From Clostridiales bacterium (lineage in GTDB: Bacteria; Bacillota; Clostridia; Oscillospirales; Oscillospiraceae), in NCBI GenBank assembly GCA_003533405.1, contig DQDL01000035.1:1-13435 (forward strand): a DNA stretch of 13,435 nt, read 5' to 3'. Positions 1 through 7,393 of the stretch are shown one piece after another. The notes below the pieces were generated by a model, which saw only the letters and a list, made by a program, of their open reading frames with translations, had not been told where the DNA came from and made no database searches. A program made the position numbers and the translations under genes. Each line of letters begins with the position of its first letter. Position 1 is the stretch's first letter.

Positions 1-196
1 GGAGATCATGGACATGAGCTTTGCAATTCAGGCACTTTCGGCACAGTTCTTAGCGCTCAATAAGGGCAAACTGGCTGCCGATGTCGTTGCCGTACCAAAG
101 GATATAGACGAAGCCGTTGCACGGCGCAAGCTCAAGGCAATGGGCGTTGAGATTGACACACTCAGCCGCGCTCAGGCCGACTATCTCGGCAAATAA
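1..196 (+). CDS. ahcY: Adenosylhomocysteinase, C-terminal end (5' truncated by window)
   Basis: The visible 64 or so residues match the C-terminal end of S-adenosyl-L-homocysteine hydrolase, the cytoplasmic NAD-dependent enzyme that splits AdoHcy into adenosine and homocysteine in the activated methyl cycle. The frame is open from base 2 (reading E-I-M-D-M-S-F-A), so the ATG at base 8 is an internal Met, not the start. Recognisable family blocks are MDMSFAIQAL, the NKGKL segment, and a terminal stretch with VPKDID, ARRKLKAMGVEIDTL and a tyrosine near the end, which in the family forms the tail that reaches the NAD site of a neighbouring subunit. The catalytic and Rossmann domains lie outside the window. 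The stop is followed after 36 bp by mgtE on the same strand, so co-transcription is possible. The identification rests on this tail alone but is quite characteristic. Confidence 0.85.
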   Translation, partial: EIMDMSFAIQALSAQFLALNKGKLAADVVAVPKDIDEAVARRKLKAMGVEIDTLSRAQADYLGK

Positions 197-232
197 TACT
201 GCCAAGGCAAATTCCGGGAAGGAGGTCCGACA

Positions 233-1633
233 ATGGATAACATTGAGAACATAGACTTTGAAGCCATCCACGAAAAGCAGTCCGATGAGCTGATGGAGCT
301 ACTAGACTCCCGACGCATGAAGGAGCTTCAAACCCGCCTTGAGGACATGAACGAATTCGATGTGGCGGAGTTTTTGTCTGAGATAGGGGACAACAGAATG
401 CCGATGGTGTTCCGCCTTTTGTCAAAGGAGACGGCGGCCGATGTTTTCGCAAACTTCGACGCTCCCGAGCAGGAGCAGATAATAAACTCCATAACCGACT
501 CTGAACTGTCGGCTATTATCGAAGAGCTGTATGTCGACGATGCTGTCGACATGATGGAGGAGCTTCCGGCGAATGTCGTCAAGCGTGTCATGCGCACGGC
601 AACGCCCGAAACCAGACGGCTTATAAACCAGTACCTCAATTACCCCGAAAACTCCGCAGGCAGCATCATGACCGCAGAGTTTGTCGACCTTAAAAAATAC
701 ATGAATGTGCGGGAAGCCATTGCCCGCATCAGGCGCATCGGTGAGGATAAGGAGACCATCTACATCTGCTTTGTCACCTCCGCCGACCGCAAGCTTGAGG
801 GCGTTGTGTCCGTCAAGGATCTGCTTTTAAATGACGATGAGACTGTCATTGAGGATATCATGGACACGAATGTCATCTTCTGTATGACTCATGACGACCA
901 GGAGGAGGTCTCCGAGAAGATCTCCGACTACGACCTAATGGCGATACCCGTTGTCGACAAGGAAGGCCGCCTTGTCGGCATAGTTACCGTTGACGATATC
1001 ATCGATGTCCTCGAGCAGGAGACCACCGAGGACTTCGAGATCATGGCCGCAATGACGCCGTCTGATAAGCCGTATTCACGCACCGGAGCTATCGACATGT
1101 GGAAAAACCGGGTGCCGTGGCTGCTGTTTCTCATGCTCTCGGCGACATTTACCACGATGATACTCAATTCCTTTGAGGATGCGCTTGCCGTGCAGGCGGT
1201 GCTCATCGGATTTATCCCCATCATCATGGGCACGGGCGGCAACTCCGGCGCTCAGTCCTCGACGGCGATTATCCGAAGCCTGTCCCTCGGCGATACCGAG
1301 CCCGAGGACGCTTTGAAGGTCATCTGGAAGGAATGGCGAGTTGCGCTTTTGTGCGGACTTACGCTTGCTGCGGTCAATTTTGTGAAAATGCTGCTGGTGG
1401 ATAATCTTCTTTTGGGCAACTCCGATGTTGACTACACCATAGCGCTGATAGTGAGCCTTGCCATCGTGTTCACAGTCATGTTCGCCAAGGTCGTCGGCAG
1501 CTTCCTGCCCATGCTGGCGGAGAAGATAGGACTTGACCCTGCGGTCGTGGCAACGCCGCTCATAACCACCATCTCCGACGCAGTGTCACTGCTTATTTAT
1601 CTTGAAATTGCAAAGGTGTTTCTCCATATATGA
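233..1633 (+). CDS. mgtE: Magnesium transporter MgtE
   Basis: A 466-residue MgtE-family Mg2+ channel/transporter of the cytoplasmic membrane, close to the usual 450 residues. Domain order is typical: an acidic MgtE N domain (about 35-138), a CBS pair (about 142-265, with second-CBS signature IPVVDKEGRLVGIVTVDDI) that senses cytosolic Mg2+, a connecting segment, and a five-helix membrane domain starting near residue 294 (VPWLLFLML). The pore family motifs are visible: GTGGNSGAQSS at about 333-343, followed by IIRSLSLG, and DPAVVATPLITTISDA with the conserved Asp at 435, the position that binds Mg2+ in characterised MgtE. The start is fixed by a strong GGAAGGAGG site 7 nt before the ATG. Only 36 bp separate it from ahcY, so no M-box type Mg2+ riboswitch fits in between. 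The stop overlaps the start of the next gene (ATGA), indicating translational coupling. Confidence 0.96.
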   Translation: MDNIENIDFEAIHEKQSDELMELLDSRRMKELQTRLEDMNEFDVAEFLSEIGDNRMPMVFRLLSKETAADVFANFDAPEQEQIINSITDSELSAIIEELYVDDAVDMMEELPANVVKRVMRTATPETRRLINQYLNYPENSAGSIMTAEFVDLKKYMNVREAIARIRRIGEDKETIYICFVTSADRKLEGVVSVKDLLLNDDETVIEDIMDTNVIFCMTHDDQEEVSEKISDYDLMAIPVVDKEGRLVGIVTVDDIIDVLEQETTEDFEIMAAMTPSDKPYSRTGAIDMWKNRVPWLLFLMLSATFTTMILNSFEDALAVQAVLIGFIPIIMGTGGNSGAQSSTAIIRSLSLGDTEPEDALKVIWKEWRVALLCGLTLAAVNFVKMLLVDNLLLGNSDVDYTIALIVSLAIVFTVMFAKVVGSFLPMLAEKIGLDPAVVATPLITTISDAVSLLIYLEIAKVFLHI

Positions 1634-2547
1634 TAGTTTTGTTTGAAAAAATGGCAATGCTGGTCATCCTGCTTGCCTTAGGCTACTTATGCGCAAGGAT
1701 GAAGCTTGTCGGCCCTGAGTTCAACAAGGGACTGAGCAAGCTCGTCATGAACTTGTTTTTGGTCGCAATGATCCTGTCCTCGGTCATCAATAAGGACATG
1801 GAGCTGTCCGGCTCCGAGGCGCTGACCGGCTTTCTGATGTTGACTTTAATGGTGCTTATCTGCCTCGGCATCGGCTTTATAAGCCCGACGGTGCTCCGCA
1901 TAAAAAACGGCGACCGCGGTATGTACCGCATGCTCGTTTCGTTTATGAATAACGGCTTCATGGGCTTTCCGCTCGTTGCCGCAATCTACGGCGAGGGTGC
2001 CGTGTTCTTTGCATCACTGTCGAATATCCCGTTCAACCTGCTTTTGTACTCCGTGGGTGTCATGTTCCTGCGTGAGGACGGGCAGGGAGAGAAGTTTAAG
2101 CTCAAGGATGCGATAAATACCCCCATGATCGCAACGCTCATTGCGGTCATCATCTTCGTGTTCAAGATACCCATGCCGACGCTTATAGACGATACGGTCG
2201 ACACTATTGCGGCTGCGACCGTGCCGCTTTCGATGATGTGCATAGGTCTGTCGCTCGGCTCCGTGTCGCTCAAGGATGCCTTCGTCCACCCGAGACTGTA
2301 TGCGCTAAGCTTCATGCGCCTTGTCGTTGCGCCGCTCGTCGTGTGGTTTATCATGCATTTCTTTGTCACGAACCCCGTCATCCTCGGCACGATAGTCGTG
2401 ATCTCGGCCTGCCCCTCGGCTGTCGTCTGCACCATCCTCGGCATTGAAAACGGCCGAGACGGCATAGAGTCGTCGGAAGCGGTGTTCCTGTGCACCGTGC
2501 TTTCTATGATAACGATACCGCTCTTGGTTTCAATCTTGAATCTGTGA
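1630..2547 (+). CDS. AEC-family (auxin efflux carrier-like) permease
   Basis: A 305-residue, strongly hydrophobic protein with about ten predicted membrane segments arranged in two halves, as in the AEC/PIN-like family (PF03547). Family features include the N-terminal GYLCARMKLVGPEFNKGLSKLVMN stretch after the first helix, the NNGFMGFPL motif in the first half, a conserved MCIGLSLG loop between the halves, and CPSAVVCTILG near the C terminus. Bacterial AEC members export or take up small organic acids such as malate or malonate, but the substrate cannot be predicted here. The ATG overlaps the mgtE stop by 4 bp, so translation is probably coupled to mgtE; no separate Shine-Dalgarno sequence is evident in the mgtE 3' end. 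The gene ends just before a strong terminator and is the last gene of the left-hand plus-strand unit. Confidence 0.9.
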   Translation: MIVLFEKMAMLVILLALGYLCARMKLVGPEFNKGLSKLVMNLFLVAMILSSVINKDMELSGSEALTGFLMLTLMVLICLGIGFISPTVLRIKNGDRGMYRMLVSFMNNGFMGFPLVAAIYGEGAVFFASLSNIPFNLLLYSVGVMFLREDGQGEKFKLKDAINTPMIATLIAVIIFVFKIPMPTLIDDTVDTIAAATVPLSMMCIGLSLGSVSLKDAFVHPRLYALSFMRLVVAPLVVWFIMHFFVTNPVILGTIVVISACPSAVVCTILGIENGRDGIESSEAVFLCTVLSMITIPLLVSILNL

Positions 2548-2557
2548 TCTGTAAACA

Positions 2558-2591
2558 AAACCAGCCTGCTGCAAGCGCAGCAGGCTGGTTT
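2558..2591. terminator. Bidirectional intrinsic terminator
   Basis: A perfect 15-bp stem (2558-2572 pairing with 2577-2591) closes on a 4-nt AAGC loop. On the plus strand the stem ends in TTT and is followed by AT-rich sequence. On the minus strand the exit reads TTTTGTTT. It lies between the convergent AEC permease (stop at 2547) and ABC-F gene (stop at 2606), so it can terminate both. Confidence 0.9.
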
Positions 2592-2605
2592 CATAATTAA
2601 TTATA

Positions 2606-4210
2606 TTATCTTGTCGGCGTCTCCTGACCGGTCAGGTTCATGTATTCGTCAAACGAACACATACGGTCGATGATGCCGTCGTCGGTTATCTCGATGATAC
2701 GGTTTGCAACGGTCTGCGTGAGCTGGTGGTCGTGGCTGGAGAAGATTATGTTATACTTAAACGCCTCCATGCCGTTGTTGAGCGCCGCAATGCTTTCAAG
2801 GTCAAGATGGTTCGTCGGCTGGTCAAACAGCAGCACATTTGCGCCCGAGAGCATCATTTTGCTTATCATGCAGCGCACCTTTTCGCCGCCCGAGAGTACC
2901 TTGACGGGCTTGTACACATCGTCGCCGGAGAAAAGCATCCTGCCTAAGAAGGTGCGCAGGTAGCTTTCACGCTTGTCGTCGCTGAACTGGCGCATCCAGT
3001 CCATGAGGTCATAGTCGCAGTTTTCAAAGAAGCTGTTGTGATCCTTGGGAAAGTACGCCTGTGTGGTGGAAGCACCCCACTTGACGGTGCCGGAGTCGGG
3101 CTCCTCCTCGCCCATGAGAATTTTAAACAGCATCGTGACTGCAAGCTCGTTTTTGCCGATAATGGCTATCTTGTCCTCCTTGCCGACGATGAAGCTGATG
3201 TTATTTAAAAGCTTCACACCGTCAACGGTCTTGCTGACCTCGGTGACAAACAGCCTGTCCTTGCCCGGCTCACGGTCTGCCTTAAAGCCGACCCACGGGT
3301 AGCGCCTGCCGGAGGCGGGCAGCTCCTCAACGGTGAGCTTGTCAAGAAGCTTTCTGCGGCTGGTCGCCTGACGGGACTTCGATTTGTTTGCCGAGAAGCG
3401 GGCGATAAAGCCCTGCAATTCGGCGATCTTCTGCTCGGCCTTCTTGTTCTGGTCCTTGATGAGCTTCTGCATGAGCTGGCTGGACTCGTACCAGAAATCG
3501 TAGTTGCCGACATACATTTTGATTTTGCCGTAGTCGATATCGACTATGTGGGTGCAGACATTATTAAGGAAGTAGCGGTCATGCGACACGACGAGCACCG
3601 TACCCTCGTAATCCATGAGGAAGTCCTCGAGCCACACGACGCTTGCAAGGTCGAGGTTGTTAGTAGGCTCGTCAAGCAGAATGATATCCGGCGAACCGAA
3701 CAGCGCCTGCGCAAGCAGCACCTTGACCTTCATTCTCGGATCCATGTCGCTCATGAGCGTGTCATGGTAAGCGGGGGAAACGCCCAAGCCCTGTAAAATG
3801 CGGCTGGCATCGGACTCAGCCTCCCAGCCGCCGAGCTCGGCAAACTCCTCCTCCAAAACGGCGGCTCTCAGGCCGTCCTCGTCGGAGAAATCAGGTTTGT
3901 CGTAGATAGCGTCTTTTTCCTTGCCGCAGTCGTAAAGCCGCTGGTTGCCCATGATAACGGTGTCCATGACCGTGTACTCGTCGTACATGTTCTGGTTTTG
4001 CTTCAAAACGGACATGCGCTTTTTCGGGGCGATATTAACGGAGCCGGTCGACGGCTCAAGCTCACCTGAGAGAATTTTTATAAATGTCGACTTACCGGCA
4101 CCGTTTGCGCCGATAATGCCGTAGCAGTTGCCTGCGGTAAATTGCAGGTCGACACGGGAAAACAGGATGTTGCCCGCAAAATTTATCGATAAATCGTTGA
4201 CTGTGATCAT
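2606..4210 (-). CDS. ABC-F family ATPase (YbiT/YkpA type)
   Basis: A 534-residue soluble protein with two ABC ATPase domains and no membrane domain, of the ABC-F group that acts on the ribosome at the tRNA exit/P-site region. It resembles YbiT/YkpA more than the antibiotic-resistance ABC-F clades. NBD1: Walker A GANGAGKS (Lys40), degenerate signature near MSDMDPRMK (as in YbiT), Walker B LLDEPTNNLD (Glu181), His210. The linker contains the charged FIARFSANKSKSRQATSRRK segment. NBD2: LSGGE at 439-443 and His493 are present, but the Walker A reads GKNELAVT (352-359), with Val358 in place of the lysine, and Walker B reads FDQPTNHLD, with Gln464 in place of the catalytic Glu. The open frame continues upstream to 4549, but the ATG at 4210 is chosen because it begins the ABC domain, has GAGGTG six bases upstream, and lies just downstream of a good promoter. 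Confidence 0.93.
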   Translation of the reverse strand: MITVNDLSINFAGNILFSRVDLQFTAGNCYGIIGANGAGKSTFIKILSGELEPSTGSVNIAPKKRMSVLKQNQNMYDEYTVMDTVIMGNQRLYDCGKEKDAIYDKPDFSDEDGLRAAVLEEEFAELGGWEAESDASRILQGLGVSPAYHDTLMSDMDPRMKVKVLLAQALFGSPDIILLDEPTNNLDLASVVWLEDFLMDYEGTVLVVSHDRYFLNNVCTHIVDIDYGKIKMYVGNYDFWYESSQLMQKLIKDQNKKAEQKIAELQGFIARFSANKSKSRQATSRRKLLDKLTVEELPASGRRYPWVGFKADREPGKDRLFVTEVSKTVDGVKLLNNISFIVGKEDKIAIIGKNELAVTMLFKILMGEEEPDSGTVKWGASTTQAYFPKDHNSFFENCDYDLMDWMRQFSDDKRESYLRTFLGRMLFSGDDVYKPVKVLSGGEKVRCMISKMMLSGANVLLFDQPTNHLDLESIAALNNGMEAFKYNIIFSSHDHQLTQTVANRIIEITDDGIIDRMCSFDEYMNLTGQETPTR

Positions 4211-4241
4211 GCACTTCACCTCAAAATTTGTGATAAACTTT

Positions 4242-4271
4242 ATTCTATCATAGTTTGGCTTCAAATGGCAA
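4242..4271 (-). promoter_or_regulatory. Sigma-A type promoter of the ABC-F gene
   Basis: On the minus strand a TTGCCA -35 box (4266-4271, 5/6 to consensus), an 18-bp spacer and a TAGAAT -10 box (4242-4247, 5/6) preceded by TG (extended -10) are visible. The predicted transcript would start near 4235, giving a leader of about 25 nt with GAGGTG before the ATG at 4210. This leader is too short for an attenuator of the type seen upstream of some resistance ABC-F genes. Confidence 0.65.
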
Positions 4272-4327
4272 TGCCTTTGCGGATTTTTTGCGAAGATAAA
4301 AGCCAAAATAGCCATGAGGTGAAAAGC

Positions 4328-4468
4328 ATGGGCGGCGAAATTTTTCTTGCGGCAATTATCCCGATAGTCTGCGGTGCACTGGTGTCGTACATCGTCACAC
4401 GGGTTCGGGCGCATTTTGCGCAGCGCAAAAAGCCAACAGGCACGCAGCACGACGATTGCGACTTGTAA
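4328..4468 (+). CDS. Small single-span membrane protein, Fst/PepA1-like toxin candidate
   Basis: A 46-residue protein: a short acidic N terminus (MGGE), one hydrophobic span at about residues 5-23 with a proline and glycine inside it (IIPIVCGALVSYIV), then a basic stretch (RVRAHFAQRKK) and a polar acidic tail. This pattern, including the I-x-P-I-x-x-G spacing in the span and the positively charged exit, is like type I toxins of the Fst/PepA1 group in Firmicutes. That is a resemblance by eye, not a database match. The start at 4328 is preferred over an upstream in-frame ATG at 4265 because GAGGTG lies six bases before it (4316-4321), whereas 4265 has no such site. The gene is divergent from the ABC-F gene and 40 bp upstream of the alpha-galactosidase gene. 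An antisense RNA antitoxin was looked for but no convincing promoter was seen on the opposite strand. It could also be an unrelated small membrane protein. Confidence 0.6.
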   Translation: MGGEIFLAAIIPIVCGALVSYIVTRVRAHFAQRKKPTGTQHDDCDL

Positions 4469-4508
4469 GTTCAGGCAGAGTATGGTATCCTGTTTTTGAG
4501 GTGAGCCA

Positions 4509-6842
4509 ATGAGTATTTCATTTAATGCAGGGGTATTTTCACTCTGCACCGATACCGTAAGCTACATATTCCGCATAACAAAATTTAAGCACCTGGAGCA
4601 CATCCACTTCGGCGAGAGAATGCCCGAGGCGGATGCCGAGCCCCTTGCCGTCAAGCACGATATCCAGCTCGGCAGCAGCATCTTGTACGACCCGTCGGAC
4701 GATAACTATTGCCTAGATAACCTGTGCCTTGAGTGGTCGGGCGTCGGCAGGGGAGACTATCGCCAAACTCCGATAGAGCTCAAAATGCCCGACGGCAGCT
4801 TTGCCTGCGACTTCCTCTACGACAGCCACGAGATAGTCTCCGGCTGCATGCCCATGCAGAGCCTTCCCAACGCCTATGACGATGAAGACGAGGCGGAAAC
4901 GCTCGTTGTAACGCTCGTCGAGCGCAGCAATGCCGTGAAGCTCAAGCTCTACTACACCGTTTTTCCGCACAGTAATGTCATCGCCCGCAGAAGCACCCTT
5001 ATAAACTCCACAGGCGCTGATCTTTCACTGCGCAGATTTATGAGTATGTCCGTTGACATGGCTGACCGAGGCTTTACCATGGAGACCTTTGACGGCGGCT
5101 GGATAAAGGAGACGCACCGCCATGTGCGCCCCGTTGAGTACGGCATGTATGTAAACTCATCTACCACCGGCGCATCGTCAAACCGACACAACCCGGGCTT
5201 CCTGCTGTCTGAACGGAACGCCTGCGCCGACTACGGCAGGGTATGGGGCTTTAACCTTGTCTACAGCGGCAACCACTTCGGCATGGTCGAAAAATCAAAT
5301 CATGACCTTGTGCGTGTGCAGCTTGGCATAAACCCGCACTGTTTCGACTGGACGCTGCACGACGGCGAGAGCTTTGAAGCGCCCGAGGCGGTCATGACCT
5401 TCTCCGATGAGGGCTACAACGGCTTAAGCCGCAACTTTCACGATTTTGTCAACAATAACATCGTTCGGGGCGATTGGAAAAACATCGAGCGCCCCGTCCT
5501 CATAAACGACTGGGAAGCCTGTTTTTTTAAATTCACCCGCGGAAAGCTTCTGAAACTGGCACGCAAAGCAAAGTCTTTAGGCGTGGAGCTTTTCGTCCTT
5601 GACGACGGCTGGTTCGGCGATCGAAACACCGATACGGCAGGGCTGGGTGACTACGATGTTAATCTGAGGAAGCTGCCGGGCGGCCTCGGTGATTTTTCCA
5701 AGCGCATTGAGGATATGGGTATGCGCTTCGGCCTGTGGTTTGAGCCGGAGAGCGTGAACGTTGATTCAAAGCTCTACCGTGCGCACCCGGACTGGGCGAT
5801 AAAGCCGCCCAAGGGCGAGCCGAGCTTCGGCCGCAATCAACTGCTGCTCGACCTGACGCAAAGCTGTGTTCGGGACTACATCGTCGAGTCTGTCGGAAAT
5901 GTCCTCGATTCGGCGAAGATAAGCTATGTAAAGTGGGACATGAACCGCCATATGTCGGATGCTTATTCCAAGCAGCTTGACAATCAGGGCGAGTTTTACC
6001 ATCGCTATATCCTCGGTCTGTATGAGATACTCGGCCGTATATTTGAGCCTCGGCCGTATATCCTGTTTGAAAGCTGCTCCTCGGGCGGCAACCGATTTGA
6101 CCTCGGTATGCTGTGCTACTCGCCGCAGGTCTGGTCGTCTGACGATACAGACCCTATTGAGCGGCTCGACATTCAGGGCGGCCTGAGCTATCTCTACCCG
6201 CAGTCGACCATGGGCGCACATGTTTCCGCTGCGCCGCACCAGCAGACCCTGCGTGACACTCCGCTTTCGACACGCTTCAATGTCGCTGCCTTCGGTGCCC
6301 TCGGCTATGAGCTGGAGTTTAAGTACATGAGCCGAGTTGAGCTCAAGGAGATAAAAGGGCAGATAGAGTTTTATAAAAAGCACCGCAGAACGCTGCAATT
6401 CGGGCGGTTTTACCGCTTTGACGAGCGCAAGGACAACAAGGTTCACTGGCAGATATCCGCCCCCGACGGCTCGGAGCACATCGTAGGACACTTTCAGAAG
6501 CTGTGCACGGCCTCCGAGGGCTACGACGAGCTGCCGGTCAAGGGGCTTGACAAAAACGCCCGCTACAGGCTCAAATGCAAAACGCAGAGCCTTTTTATTA
6601 AGCGGCTCGGCGGCCTGGTCAAGCATGTCATGCCGATTGAATTAAACCCCGACGGCTTTATCCTCCGCACGGCAAACAAATTCTTCGCCATGCCCGACGG
6701 TGCGGAGGACTTTGAAGCAAGCGGTGCAGCGCTCATGTCCGGCATAAAGCTCAACAACCAATTCCTAGGTACCGGCTATAATGATAGAATACACATGTTC
6801 GGCGACTTCGGCAGTGCAATATATACAATTGAAAAGCTTTGA
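4509..6842 (+). CDS. Alpha-galactosidase, GH36
   Basis: A 777-residue glycoside hydrolase of family 36 (AgaA/MelA type), which removes terminal alpha-1,6-galactose from melibiose and raffinose-family sugars with retention of configuration. It has an N-terminal beta-sandwich domain (to about residue 330), a TIM barrel, and a C-terminal beta domain. Visible active-site blocks are INDWEACFF and FVLDDGWFG in the early barrel strands, KWDMNR with the nucleophile Asp477, ESCSSGGNRFD, and SSDDTDPIERLDIQ (about 543-556) carrying the acid/base Asp. No signal peptide is present, so the enzyme is cytoplasmic and sugar must be imported by a transporter encoded elsewhere. TTTTTGAGGTGAGCC before the ATG gives a good ribosome binding site. 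A weak possible promoter (TTGTAA at 4463, TATCCT at 4486, 17-bp spacer) lies in the 40-bp gap. The gene is followed by a terminator hairpin. No sugar regulator or transporter is adjacent. Confidence 0.95.
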   Translation: MSISFNAGVFSLCTDTVSYIFRITKFKHLEHIHFGERMPEADAEPLAVKHDIQLGSSILYDPSDDNYCLDNLCLEWSGVGRGDYRQTPIELKMPDGSFACDFLYDSHEIVSGCMPMQSLPNAYDDEDEAETLVVTLVERSNAVKLKLYYTVFPHSNVIARRSTLINSTGADLSLRRFMSMSVDMADRGFTMETFDGGWIKETHRHVRPVEYGMYVNSSTTGASSNRHNPGFLLSERNACADYGRVWGFNLVYSGNHFGMVEKSNHDLVRVQLGINPHCFDWTLHDGESFEAPEAVMTFSDEGYNGLSRNFHDFVNNNIVRGDWKNIERPVLINDWEACFFKFTRGKLLKLARKAKSLGVELFVLDDGWFGDRNTDTAGLGDYDVNLRKLPGGLGDFSKRIEDMGMRFGLWFEPESVNVDSKLYRAHPDWAIKPPKGEPSFGRNQLLLDLTQSCVRDYIVESVGNVLDSAKISYVKWDMNRHMSDAYSKQLDNQGEFYHRYILGLYEILGRIFEPRPYILFESCSSGGNRFDLGMLCYSPQVWSSDDTDPIERLDIQGGLSYLYPQSTMGAHVSAAPHQQTLRDTPLSTRFNVAAFGALGYELEFKYMSRVELKEIKGQIEFYKKHRRTLQFGRFYRFDERKDNKVHWQISAPDGSEHIVGHFQKLCTASEGYDELPVKGLDKNARYRLKCKTQSLFIKRLGGLVKHVMPIELNPDGFILRTANKFFAMPDGAEDFEASGAALMSGIKLNNQFLGTGYNDRIHMFGDFGSAIYTIEKL

Positions 6843-6850
6843 TAATAAAC

Positions 6851-6880
6851 GAAACGGCGCAGCATTTGCTGCGCCGTTTC
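6851..6880. terminator. Terminator hairpin between convergent genes
   Basis: A perfect stem of 13-14 bp (6851-6864 with 6867-6880) with a very short AT loop. On the plus strand it is followed by a poor T tract (CCTTG). On the minus strand the exit is GTTTATTAT, somewhat better. It separates the alpha-galactosidase gene (stop at 6842) from the convergent thioesterase gene (stop at 6910) and probably ends both transcripts. Confidence 0.8.
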
Positions 6881-6909
6881 CTTGCTGGGGAAGGGAAAAG
6901 AAAGGAGAA

Positions 6910-7374
6910 TTACTTCTTGTTCTTCATCAGGTAGAAGACGATATTCACATTTGCGGTGTGAACGCCGTCGGCGGTCATGATGGGAACGGTCATGGGATAC
7001 TGACCCTTGCCGTGCTCCTCGACATATGCGATGCGCTCCTTGGCCTCTTCCTCGGTCATGGAGATGTCGATGACAAGATCGGTGGTTGCGGGCTTGAGGT
7101 AGTCAACGGAAACGCTCTTGATGATGGGGACATAGGCGGTGCCGTAGGTGCACTTGATGAGGCTTGCACCGGTGGACTCTGCGAACACGAAGAAGCTGCC
7201 TGCGTACATGATGCCGACATGGTTAACATGCATCGAGGTCAGGGGCAGGCGGTAGCGGACATGGCGCTCCTCGGCGACCTCGGGGATGATGCCTGCGACA
7301 TTGAGGTAGTTGATTTTGCCGTGGGTGACGGACTGCTTTGCGGCTTCAAAAACTTCGGGCGTGATTTCGTACAT
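6910..7374 (-). CDS. Hotdog-fold thioesterase (PaaI/DUF4442-like)
   Basis: A 154-residue protein with the layout of a single hotdog domain. The stretch HVNHVGIMYAGSFFVFAES (about 49-67) corresponds to the N-x-x-G-x-x-x-x-G region and the central helix of acyl-CoA thioesterases. Glu66 occupies the place where PaaI-type enzymes carry their acidic catalytic residue. The following strands (IIKSVSVDYLKPATTDLVIDI and the VHTANVNIVFYL end) complete the fold. The expected role is hydrolysis of a CoA thioester made by the neighbouring enzymes, either to release product or to rescue trapped CoA; the substrate is unknown. The start has AGGAGG eight bases upstream and lies 19 bp after the upstream CoA-transferase stop, so it is the last gene of the minus-strand operon. 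A convergent terminator follows. A longer open frame on the opposite strand here is not judged to be real. Confidence 0.8.
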   Translation of the reverse strand: MYEITPEVFEAAKQSVTHGKINYLNVAGIIPEVAEERHVRYRLPLTSMHVNHVGIMYAGSFFVFAESTGASLIKCTYGTAYVPIIKSVSVDYLKPATTDLVIDISMTEEEAKERIAYVEEHGKGQYPMTVPIMTADGVHTANVNIVFYLMKNKK

Positions 7375-7393
7375 TTTTGTTTCCTCCTGATTT

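Noticed and set aside
197..232. Possible M-box Mg2+ riboswitch before mgtE
   Set aside because: The gap to ahcY is only 36 bp and contains just the ribosome binding site; an M-box needs well over 100 nt.
4463..4491. Promoter directly before the alpha-galactosidase gene
   Set aside because: TTGTAA-17-TATCCT matches only 4/6 at each box and would leave a leader of about 11 nt; too weak to list as a separate feature.
4441..4508. Antisense RNA antitoxin promoter opposite the Fst-like small gene
   Set aside because: Minus-strand candidates (TTGGCT with TACCAT or CATACT) are poor matches and no terminator pairs with them.
4211..4549. N-terminal extension of the ABC-F frame by 113 codons
   Set aside because: The extension contains the promoter, is rich in Cys and His without domain character, overlaps the divergent small gene, and lacks a ribosome binding site; the ATG at 4210 has one.
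5766..6626. Minus-strand frame of 286 codons inside the alpha-galactosidase gene
   Set aside because: It lies wholly opposite conserved GH36 catalytic motifs and shows no recognisable protein family.
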